Below, in pieces: positions 29,301 through 40,000 of a DNA stretch of 64,000 nt. Every line of letters starts with the position of its first letter. Position 1 is the first letter of the stretch. The notes below the pieces were generated by a model. It did not search any database, was not told the origin of the DNA, and saw nothing but the letters and a program-made list of their open reading frames with translations. This DNA is from Prunus persica (Eukaryota; Streptophyta; Magnoliopsida; Rosales; Rosaceae): positions 16,555,661-16,619,660 of the forward strand of contig NC_034014.1 of the NCBI RefSeq assembly GCF_000346465.2. The letters are read 5' to 3'. The position numbers and the translations under genes are program-made.

Positions 29301-29548
29301 CAATGAAATTACACAATTCAAGTTCGTACAAAGTTCGTTCCGTAAATGTAGTGGTTGGTGTATTGCATAGTTTTGGTGATTGGATTTTACTCAAAACTTA
29401 CCAAATGACTCCTCCCACCTTATTATGATGTTGACCAAGTTTTGGGCTCAATCTGATATCAATTGGCCATTGAAATTGGATAATTCAAGTTCGTACGAAG
29501 GTCGTTCCATAAATGGAGTCGTTGGTGTATTGCATAGTTTTAGTCATT
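26374..29548. repeat. 167-bp satellite array, subfamily B (between LTR and CACTA)
   Basis: The satellite resumes directly after the solo LTR and runs up to the CACTA element. The monomers from about 26390 to 27110 repeat those at about 21900-22630, with the shared variants GGAGTCGTTGGT, TCACCACATCACTCC and TTTTGGTTCAATCCGATATC. The offset is 4486 bp, or about 3975 bp once the LTR and its target duplication are removed. The last bases, ATT at 29546-29548, are the left target duplication of the CACTA element. Confidence 0.93.
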
Positions 29549-29562
29549 CACTACTACAAAAA
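29549..29562 (+). repeat. CACTA terminal inverted repeat, left
   Basis: The sequence CACTACTACAAAAA pairs with the right-end inverted repeat at 44588-44601 (CACTACTAACAAAA when read inward), differing by a one-base shift. The target duplication ATT precedes it. Confidence 0.93.
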
Positions 29563-31246
29563 TCGAAATAGGCGACGGGAATCCACTGTCGTCTAGCAGG
29601 TTTTCCAACCGTCGTGAAATCAACCACCATCTTTTGTACAAAAAACAACGACGGTTAATACCCTACGTCGTTAAGTCATTCAACGTCCAGATTTATTACT
29701 AACCGACGTTTAATTACTATATAATTAGCCTAAAATGAAATTTTCGACAACATTAGACGACAGTTTTGTGAAAAACAAGACGTCTAGGGAGTATTACATG
29801 TCAAGATCAAAAGAAGAACTGACGTGCAGATAATTATCCACATCCCTAAATGAAGGAAAAACACTTGGATAAGCTAGAAACCGTCGTGGTTAATTTATAC
29901 TACGTTAAACAAACAAAGAAACCGACGTCTAAAACATAAATGACGTTGTTCACAAAAACCAACAGACGTGTAAAGAAAATTACATGTCATTTATCTCTCA
30001 ATAACCTTCGTAACCTTAAATAACCACGTCCTGCAACTGACATCACCGACGCTTATGTATTTATCCACGTCACTAATTATAACAAAAACCGCCGTGTTAA
30101 GCTTTTTCCATGTCTGTTTCTTGTGAGACTCGTCGTTTAAATTTCACAAAGAAGGCCCTTTGACAGAGTTAGATGTCACTTTTTCTAAATAACCGACGTC
30201 TAAAAGATTTAAAATGAGATAATATTACTCAATATCGACGTACAAAACAATCTCCCACGTCGGTTGTTTTTTAGAGGATGACGTTATAAATAGTATTGAA
30301 GGCGTGGATAGTGAAACCGACGTCTAAAACATAAACGATGTCGTTCACAAAAACCAACAGACGTGTAAAGAAAATTACATGTCATTTATCTCTGAATAAC
30401 CATCGTAACTTGAAATAACCATGTCCTGCAACTGACATCACCGACGCTTATGTATTTATCCACGTCGCTAATTATAACAAAAACCGACGTGTTAAGCTTT
30501 TTCCACGTCTGTTTCTTGCGAGACTCGTCGTTTAAATTTCACAAAGAAGGCCCTTTGATAGAGTTAGATATCACTTTTTCTAAATAACGGACATCTAAAA
30601 GATTTAAAATGACATAATATTACTCAATATCGACGTACAAAACAATCTCCCACGTCGGTTTTTTTTTTTCTTCAGAGGATGACGTTATAAATAGTATTGA
30701 AGGCGTAGATAGGAAAATAACCAACGTAGAATATACATTCAATGTTCATTTCATTAAAATAAAGGACATGGTTAATTATGTCACTACGTCTAGAGATCTA
30801 GCTGCTTGACGTTGTAATTGCTTACCATGTCGGTGTTGATTACATAATGACGTGGTTGTCCTTTAAAAGTCGCTTGTTTAACCTGCCTTGATGAACTGCA
30901 GAACATTTGTCATGATAGTTAATGGAACTGAACGGCCTTTATTTTGCTCTTTGAACGACAGTTTATTTTAAGCAAACCGTCTTGATTTCTTTTTCATATG
31001 TCTGTTTTTTTATTTTACGGTCTTTTGCCTTTTAAAACCTGACGTTGTTTTTATTTGAGACGTCTGTGTTTCCAATTTTTTTATTGGACCGTCATACTTT
31101 ACAGCTTTAACCAAGCTTTTTTAATGTTTGATTTGTAGTGCCCAAAGCCTGCATAATGAAAATGTGATCAGAATTAAAATGATGTATAGAATTATTAATT
31201 AATATCATACAATTAACTGCATAACTAATGTTATACATTAGAACTA
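29563..31246. other. CACTA subterminal region, left (3' side of TNP2)
   Basis: No gene is seen here. The stretch carries dozens of short CCGACGT, ACGTC, GACGAC and CCGTCG motifs spaced roughly every 15-40 bases on both strands, fitting binding sites for the element's TnpA-like protein. It includes the 395-bp tandem duplication described separately. In minus orientation it lies beyond the TNP2 stop codon and so would hold that gene's 3' untranslated region and terminator. No polyadenylation site could be fixed. Confidence 0.7.
29921..30714. repeat. 395-bp tandem duplication within CACTA
   Basis: Copy 1 (29921-30315) and copy 2 (30316-about 30714) both begin ACCGACGTCTAAAACATAAA and both contain CCAACAGACGTGTAAAG and GATGACGTTATAAATAGTAT in the same order. 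Differences are scattered single bases plus a short insertion of T and C residues in copy 2. It doubles the number of ACGTC-type motifs on this side of the element. Confidence 0.88.
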
Positions 31247-34198
31247 TCAATCAATCCATATATCTTCACACCCATCTCTAAAATTTTCTCTCCCAAACGC
31301 ACCCACTAGGTCATCAAATGTGTCAACATTTGGTATCCCTCTAGTAAATGGCTCAGACTCAATTCTAGTATCACCTAGCACATCATCACCAATAACATCA
31401 TTATATTCTCTATTAGGCATTGATAACACTACCGACCAACCACGATGCATTGGGTCGTCAACATAAAATACTTGTTTGACTTGAGAAGCTATAACAAATT
31501 GGTCATTCCTATGTCCAATTTTACTCAGATCTACAGGGGTAAATCCAAGTTCGTCAACTACAAGGCACGAAGTGTTATCTACCTAATCACACCTCAAGAC
31601 TGGGATTCTAAACTTATGGTAGTCAAGGTCCCAAATTTCTTGAATAACACCATAAAAACCCATATTGGAGACAATAGGGTTTTTATCCTTGGCACTAGCA
31701 ACTTGCATAGTATGTGCAAGTAAATAAACTCCACTAATTTGGATAGTTCGCACATCATCTTTTGCCTTGGTGTTAAATTTAACACCATTAATAAGATAGC
31801 TCCTATATGATGGCACTGCCATGCTTGGACCAGCTGCTAGCCATCTTAAATTTTCTGATACGCCATTATGCTCTTCCCCATTAAGTTCACCTTGAACCTG
31901 CAAATTAATCATATATATCTTAATTCAATCTAACATATAGAATGGAAAAAAATTTAAAGTTGAATATGCATGTCATCATTCAATAACTTATATATACCTT
32001 AAAGTGGAGCCATTGAATGAAAGTGCTACTGTGCTTATCTTGCAGCCACTTTGTTCTCTTTCTAAATTTTGGATAAGTGGTCTTGATGTGGATCATATGT
32101 TCCCTACATTGACACGAAAAAATCAAGCATTATGGTTCCTTGTATATAAGATGAACATAAGGAATAATAATATTTAAAATGGCTCCATATGAACAATAAA
32201 AGTCATACATACTTTATATAAGGTAGGACTTCCTCCGTATTCTCCAAGACATATAGATGTGCATGGTTTAACAAGTCCCGATCAACAAAGCTTACTGTGC
32301 AACCTGATAATGGCTTCGAAACTCCCATCTTCTGGCTTGAAGGCACTCCAACTATACTAACATCAGATAAATGCTCAGTGCAAAACTCTACAGCTTCTTC
32401 AGCTATATACCGCTTAGCAATGCAACCTTCCGGACGAGTACAGTTCTGAACATACCCTTTTAGCACTTTCATATACCTTTCAAACGGATACATCCATCTA
32501 AAATATACTGGGCCACATAGACGAACTTCTCTGACAAGATGTACTACTAGATGAACCATGATATCAAAGAATGAAGGAGGAAAGTACTTCTCAAGCAAAC
32601 ACAAAGTAACAACTACATCTTCTTCCAACTTATCTAGCTTGGAAACATCTACCGTCTTTGCGCATATAGCATTGAAGAAGAAGCACAATCGAGTTATTGC
32701 ATACCTTGCAAGCTTCTCCAAAACAGAAGGAATTGCCACAGGGAGCAATTGTTGCATCAAGTTATGACAATCATGAGGTTTAAGTCCAAGAAGTCTTGAA
32801 TCTTTTAGAGATACAAGATTTTTTATATTTGAACAATAACCTTTAGGGACCTTCATACCATAGAAAGAATTGCAAACCGCTCTCTTCTCTGCTCTTGACA
32901 AATTCCAAGGCCCTGGAGGCAAGCGAGTACGTCTTTCTCCATACTTGGGTTGCAAATTAGTTTTGACCCCCATGTTCAATAAATCTAACCGAGCAGCAAT
33001 CCACAGTAATACACCTCTGAGTGTAAAGTATTCTCCTATATGTGCATCATACACTCCTCTAATCCCATCCCACAGAGATTTTAAATCATTAATCAAAGGC
33101 TCTAAGCAGACGTCTATATCATTTCCAAGCTGTTTAGGACCGAAAATCAATAAGGTCAACATCATGAACTTCCGTTTCATGCATAGCCATGGTGGGAGAT
33201 TATATGTAACTAAGATAACTGGCCAACAACGGTATCTGCTACTTAAAGAACTGTCGGGATTGAATCTATCAGATGAGAGAGCCAATCTCAAGTTCCTCGG
33301 CTCTTTACCAAACTCGGGCCATTTATCATCAACAAGTTTCCAAGACTGGGAATCCGCTGGATGAGACATATGACCGTCAACTGATTTTCTAGCAGCATGC
33401 CAAGTCAAACTCTTAGTTGTCTTATGTGATTGAAACATCCTTTTAAACCTTGGAATTAGAGGAAAATACCACACCACCTTAGCTGGCACACCCTCTTTCA
33501 AGATTGCATCTTTGCCTTCCTTCCACCTTGAGACACCACAAGTAGGAAAATTAGTTGAATCTTCATAATCCTTCTTGTACAAGATGCAGTCATTGGGACA
33601 TGCGTGGATTTTCTCATAACTCATCCCTAAAGCAGACAATATCTTTTTTGTCTCATACATAGAGGAAGGTAGTGTATTTCCTTCTAGAAGCAAATCTCCT
33701 TGAAGTATCAATAATTATGTAAAACAAACATCACTCATCCCATGTTTTGCTTTCAAATTCTATAACTTCACCAAAGCCGACAACATCGTGTACTTACTGC
33801 TACCAGGGTACAAGGGTTGATCCCCATCCCCAATCACATTGGCAAACTCATAAGGATCAAATCCAATATCACCCAAATCATTATCATCCATCCCTACTTC
33901 TTCAGAAACAAAATTGAACCTGCTTTGCTCATCTTCTTCCACATTTCTACTAGTATTAGTAGTCCACCCAAGGTTCTCCGTGCCTTATCCAAATCTTATA
34001 GCTTCGGTCAATTTCATTAAAGTATAAGTGGTCCCTTATAATTCCAACTCCAAACAATCGAATATTCCCACATTTAACACATGGACAACGAATATGAGTT
34101 GTATTTACAAGATTTTCTACAGCAAAATTCAAAAATCCTTCCACACCTAACTCATATGCCTTCGATCTTCTATCCGCATGCATCCATGACTTATCCAT
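31247..34198 (-). pseudogene. CACTA TNP2-type transposase (En/Spm TnpD-like), broken
   Basis: This is the transposase gene of the element. The first part (from ATG at 34198) is a Transpos_assoc domain with MDKSWM and a CPCVKC zinc-type motif. It is followed by the TNP2/Transposase_21 region (IHACPNDCILY, SRYRCWPVI, YNLPPWLCMKR), DUF4218 (KVPKGYCSNI, GLKPHDCHNLMQQLLP, RWMYPFERY) and DUF4216 (GFTPVDLSKIGH, VFYVDDP, GWSVVLS). Introns separate the last exons; exon 31998-about 32103 encodes KTTYPKFRKRTKWLQD. Lesions: an apparent frameshift near 33965, a stop at 33760-33762 (SALVKL-stop-NLKAKHG), a stop at 33715-33717, and a stop at 31583-31585 where the family has the W of CDW. Near 32997 LLWI joins directly to ARLDLL, so about 150-200 residues normally between them are absent. 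Normally it would cut and join the element ends; this copy cannot make a complete protein. Confidence 0.9.
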
Positions 34199-35230
34199 CT
34201 CACACACTATAAAATGATACATATAATAAAGTGAAAAGACCAGCAATGAAACACTACTATATTGACAGAGAAGAGAACAAAGTGGGAAAAAAAGAAAAAA
34301 AAAATTCTACAATAATCAGACAACTGTTTTTACAAAATAATCGTCGCGTAACATAGATTAAGACGACGGCATGTCTATTTACCGTCGTCTTTAAGCAAAC
34401 AACAAGATATTTATTTTCTTTTTGAAGAACAGGTCTGGGTTATGGTCGCCTAAGAACAACGGCGATAGTAAATAAAAACCGACGTATAATAAAAATTTAG
34501 ACGACGGTTGGTTTGGTGGAAACCAACCATCGTCGTGGTTTCCAAAAAACCAAAGCCTAATTATTCCATCCCCATTCCATTTCAAAGAACCCTTAACAAA
34601 ATGCAAACATCAAAACATAAAAGAACCCATATATAGCTCCCAATCAAGAACCCATAGCTCCCAAAACATAAAAGAACCCATATTAAGAAACCAAAGCTGA
34701 AAGAATATACAAACTAACATAATATTTAGAGAGATCTAAGAGAATATACAAACTAAGAGAGTGCTGAGAGAATATATACAAACTAATAAGAGAATATTGA
34801 GAGAGAGCTGAGAGAATATACTTACATAGATATTGAGAGAGAGCTGAGAGAAAACATCAAATGCTTGAGAGAGCTCAGAGAATATACCCAATGCTTTGAG
34901 GGCGAAAACTTTAAGACAAATTTACGTGGAAGAGAGAGAAGAAAATACTTTAGGGTTAAAGGGAAATTCTGAAAATTTTAAATCCTGGTCAAAAATTTCA
35001 AAGGACCGTGTTTATTAAAGATGACGGTAAATACAACACAATAGTCATTTAATTTCAAATTTACAATGACGGTTATGTTACAATTACGCCGTTGTACAAC
35101 GTTTTGATGTCGCTCATACAAAAACCGACGTCTAAAATATTACATAATGCTTTGGTGTGCGTTTCCTGGGATTCGAACGCGCGTATTGACTAAAAAGAGT
35201 GAAAGCAAACCGGTTTCATTTCAATAAAAC
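34199..35230. other. CACTA intergenic region upstream of TNP2
   Basis: No gene is seen. It should hold the TNP2 promoter and 5' untranslated region on the minus strand. The part nearest the gene has ACGACGG and CCGTCG motifs (34330-34540). About 34720-34890 is a degenerate purine-rich minisatellite built on GAGAGAATATA and GAGAGAGCTGAGAG. No TATA box could be assigned with confidence. Confidence 0.55.
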
Positions 35231-35237
35231 CAAAACA

Positions 35238-35270
35238 CTAAACCCTAAACCCTAAACCCTAAACCCTAAA
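35238..35270 (+). repeat. Short interstitial telomere-type repeat (CCCTAAA)n
   Basis: Four full CCCTAAA units plus a partial CTAAA are read without interruption. This is the Arabidopsis-type plant telomere motif, here internal to the CACTA element between its two genes. It may also be related to the AAACCCTAA motif common in plant 5' leaders. Confidence 0.9.
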
Positions 35271-35602
35271 TTTTACAATAATTATAAAAAAAATACACAA
35301 GTATGAGAAAAATGAACTGAAAATTGCTACGGACTCCTTACAACAATGCCTTCTATATTAGTAGGCTAAAATCTATATTAAAGAATTTTCAATTTTATGA
35401 CCACCAATGGATCACATAACCTTAGGGTTATGTTATTGAAAGTATAATGACTATTGTGCTTTGTCTCTAAATCTTTTTCACTTTTGTTATCACTTGTAAT
35501 TTTGAAATCTAAAATTAAAATTTTCAGGCTTGTAGGGTAGATATTGTCTCCATGAGTGCATAGAATTTGTCAGTTTATTTTTCGGATTTTTTTGGAATAT
35601 AT

Positions 35603-36835
35603 TATGAATATTAGTAATTAAATAGAAATAAAAATATTTTGCACATTAAATTTTATAAAGATTTAGGGGAGATAAAATTTTTCAATGAGTGCATAGTAGT
35701 TGTCAGTTTATTTTGTGGAATTGGTTTGAAATTATTATGAATATTAGGAATAAAATATAAAAGTCATACAAAATTAAATGACAAATGTAGATAACCGACG
35801 TTGCATTAGTTTACAACGACGTTAAATAACACATGACGTCGTCCTAGAAATCATTAGACGTCGCAATGTAATCACCAACGTGGTTAGGGAGTTACAACGT
35901 CAATCTTATCTCAATAACCGATGTGGGTATAATTTACACCGTCAATTATTAGTAAACAAATGACGTTGTTTATAAATACAACGTCATATTTTAACCTGTA
36001 ACGGATGTTGTATGTCTCTACAACTGTTTTCGTAGATTTCAGTTTTATAAATTAACCCACGTGTATATCAACCTTAAATGACGTTTGAGATATGCCGTCG
36101 ATGTTTTCTTTCCCGCTATAATAAGACGGCGGTTTTCTGTATATATGAGACGTGTAAATAAAAATAAGACGTCAGTTTTTGGGAACAATTTAAATTTTTA
36201 TGATTTATTTTCATTATGAATATTTGTAATTAAATACAAATAAAAATATTTTTAACATTAAATTTTTTAAAGATTTATGGGACATAAAATTTTTCAATGA
36301 GTGCATAGTAGTTGTCAGTTTATTTTATGGAATTTATTTTGAAATTATTATGAATATTAGGAAAAAAAATATAAAAGTCATACAAAAATTAAATGACAAA
36401 TGTAGATAACCAACGTTGCATCAGTTTACAACAACGTTAAATAACACATGACGTCGTCCTAGACATCATTAGATGTCGCAATGTAATCACCATCGTGGTT
36501 AGGGAGTTACAACATCAACCTTTTCTCAATAACCGCCGTGGGTATAATTTACACCATCGATTATTATGTTGATAACGACGTTGTTTATAAATGCGACGTC
36601 ACATTTTAACCTGTAACGGACGTTGTATGTCTCTACAACTGTTTTCGTAGATTTCAGTTTTATAAATTAACCGACATGTATATCAATCTTAAATGACGTT
36701 TTTGAGAAATGTCGACGATGTTTTCTTTCCCGCTATAATAAGACGGCGATTTTCTATATATATGAGACGTATAAATTAGAATGAGACGTCGGTTTTTGGG
36801 AATTAATTTAAATTTTAATGATTTATTTTCATTTT
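35603..36835. repeat. 612-bp tandem duplication within CACTA
   Basis: Copy 1 (35603-36214) and copy 2 (36215-about 36835) share long stretches, including CAATGAGTGCATAGTAGTTG, CACATGACGTCGTCCTAGA, GGTTAGGGAGTTACAAC and CTACAACTGTTTTCGTAGA. Equivalent points are 612 bases apart. It lies between the two element genes and carries many ACGTC and CCGTCG motifs. Copies differ by scattered bases, so it is not recent. Confidence 0.88.
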
Positions 36836-37011
36836 ATTTCATTCCACGACATAAATATTTTATAGAAAAAAAAAACACTAGAAACAAAAATACATTTCAT
36901 TTGATTTTTTTTTTATGAATGTTTAGTTAATTACAAAAAATATGTTTATATACATTATCAAAAAATTAAAATAAACCTAAACATTTTTAAAATAAATATA
37001 TACATTATCAC

Positions 37012-40000
37012 TTATATATTGTTCTGTAATTGCTTGTTCATGAATTCTGCCCATTCCAGCCTGACTTCGTCAATATTTTCTTGAGTATACACAATGGTTC
37101 CTTTTTCTTGTCAAACTGCAAATAAAGAACAAAAATCGACGTGTTAGTCAAACTGCAAATAAAGAACAAAAATCAACGTGTTACAAGTCATAAAACGACG
37201 GTTTTGAAAGAAAACGTCATGGTATTAAAATAAAGAAATTATATCTTAAATTTTACCTTCTTCTCAAATATGCTAGGCCTGCATCATGAATTATATCTCT
37301 CATGAAACGCATTACGTAATAGCCACACTCTACATTTGTTGGTTGTTTAGGAGTGCCTTGTAGATTTTTCTATATGAGTGATTTACGTGATGATTGTTTG
37401 CCTGTGTGAGAGTTATACATTTTGATTGAACTGTTTCAAGAAAACAAAAAGTGTTAATGACAAAACTAAAAATCAGCATAAAAAAACATTAACCGTCGTG
37501 GTAAAAAAGTGAAGACGACGGTTTTGTAAAACAAATGACGTCGTATTTTATTTCAAATGTCGGAAAATAAGAACCGTCATTGTGTATCATTCTAACGTCG
37601 GTGACGAAGAAAAACGACATATAACCAAAGTTGTTTTTAAATAAAAGTTGAACATAAAAAATTAAAACATCCTAAAATGAAAAACACAAACGACGTGGTT
37701 TTTCAATTAAGATGACGGTTTCAAGATAATACTGACGTTGTAAATGATTTCAAACGTCAGTTATAATATACCGTCGTCGTGTTTTCACTACAACGTCGGT
37801 ATTTGAAAAAGCCGTCGTATCATTCAAATGCATAAATAAAAAATCTTAGATTTTTATAAATAAACTTACGTATTCACTATATTTCTCATGTCCTCGTCAA
37901 CAGAGCGATTTGGCAATGAATCCATGTAATAGACAGTCTCCTTAGCTGGTCTCACAATTCTTAACACCCAATGACCCCTACACAAAATGATCCATATAGA
38001 TTAACTATACAACAATAAAAAATATTACAAGGACCAAGTATAGAGGGTGAGATAACGTTCCAGATTCAGAGCTGACTTGTCCAGGGTCCACGAGGCTAAC
38101 AAGGTTACCATATTTGCCATTTTTAAATAGTCAAATAGGTACCTAATTAAATATATGAAATTCAATTAAATGAGATTTTAATTTAAAAGAAAGGAAATGT
38201 AAAAAAAAATAATATTGAATTTCTAGAATTACCTCATGTATAGTGCAATCACTGTGGATCCAATCTCAACCATGGAAGCAAACTGTAAAACGTCTTCACA
38301 CAAGAGCTAGGTATCATGCTTAGTGCCAAAAATTTCCTCTGGCATGTGAATTGTAATGGTCTCGTTAGCAGGCTTCAACTTTGTCTTGACATATTGGCAT
38401 AGGGCTAACAGAGGAGTTGGCATGTCAAGCTTTGAGAGATCGTGTAACAAGAAATATAAATAAAGAAATAAAAGTTAGTTTGTACTTGAAGTAAAATAGA
38501 CGACTCCAACAAATAAACAAAACCGACGTGGTATATAATATCAACGATGATTTCTAGAACATGTTGACGGGGTAAAGGTTATAGACGACGGTACATACAT
38601 AACAATTGTGGTGTAAATTTTATAATGTCGCTACACAATAGAAAGGTCGTCTAGGTTAAAATAGACGACGGATGGTAAATTTAAACCCGACGTCTATTTA
38701 AAATTTAAAAATCAGAAAAAATCAAATGTCAGAGATTTTACCATTTCATCTTGACGATTTTCAGCAGCATCAGCATCAGCATCATTCGTGGGATTGTCTT
38801 CCTCCAATTGAAGGACATTAGAGCAGCTTGCTTTGTCAGACATTGGATTTTTTGGGCTTTGCTCCAATTGAGGAATTGGAGGTATTGTAGTTGAAGTGGC
38901 TTTTTTTTCTTCCGGCAACTTAAACGAGCTGGGCTGCCGTAAAGGGCAGATGGATGAAATTTCTCCTTGAGCCTGAGTTCTAAGATCAAGCCCCAAAAGC
39001 GCTTCGAAAAGGCAGTAGAGCCTTAGGAAGCGTTTTGGTTACCTTAACCAACTAAAACAACAGCAACTTACAAATAATTTTTTGATGCTTACAGATAAAT
39101 TTTCTAGTTTGGCATGAGAGGCTTGTGGTATAGAAACAAAATCAGCATGAGTTTAGCACCAAAGAGGAAAATATGGCTTCCTAGGGAGAAATTGGAGTGT
39201 TTAAGGTGAGGAAGAAGAGGTTTGCAAGAAGATTTGGCTGAGAAGAGAGAAAGAAAGAACCATGTTCTTCCGGCAGCTTGACAGAAATTCTGTCAGATGT
39301 GAAAATGGTCTCCCAGAAGAAGAAGAGGAGAAGAAGGGTGAATAGTGCACGAGATTGCTGGGTTTTTGCAGGCAAGAGAGGAAGCATGCTCTCTAAGTGT
39401 GGGTTGTCTTTGGTTGGGTAGAAGAGGCCCCTTTTATAGCCGCTGGAAGCCATCTTTTTTTCCAAGAAACCCTAATGGTTTCTATCTAATTTGGCCAAAT
39501 TTTTTCCTTCCTTTCTCCTCTCCTCCTTTGACTTTACCTATCTTGGTGAAATTTCCTCTGTCTATTAGCACAAAATCAGGAATTTTGGGGAGCTCAAGGC
39601 CCTTTCTCGCAGCTGTTTCAGTGGGAGAATCCCTTTCTCAGCTATTTTTCTTCTTCTTTCCTTCCTCCTTTCATGGCTAGATCTGATGAAGGAAAGAAAA
39701 TGGGCATACATGCTGGTTCGAAGGGTGCTTCTAGCAGCTTGGGCACTAATATCCTTTGGTTCCTTGAATGTCTTTGCTTGAAACTTGCTCCACCCATGTG
39801 CTGGAACCTCCCAGCAACTTTGTTCAATAAACCTTCAGACCTCTTCGTGGCTTTTGTTTTTCTAGCCAAGTGCTGGAGCCTTTGTAGCTCATTATGGTAA
39901 TTGTATGGGCCAAGGTGACTCATTAAGTAAGTGGGCTATTTTTATTAAATGTTGGGCTTTTTTGGTTGAGTTAATAGGCTATTTTGATTGGGCTATTTTT

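Noticed and set aside
1..29548. CRISPR-like array (repeats with variable blocks)
   Set aside because: The unit is a contiguous 167-bp satellite with no spacer structure, in a plant genome.
230..29571. Many ORFs of about 60-107 codons in the satellite, with similar products (MDFTQNSPNDSSHH type)
   Set aside because: They recur at the 167-bp period, change frame from monomer to monomer because 167 is not divisible by three, and exist on both strands. They have no codon structure of their own and are by-products of the repeat.
32558..33364. Plus-strand ORFs of 69 and 164 codons
   Set aside because: They are antisense shadows of the TNP2 coding sequence.
35168..35180. GGGATTCGAACGC, resembling a reversed tRNA box B
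   Set aside because: No box A at the right distance and no cloverleaf; probably chance or a tiny relic.
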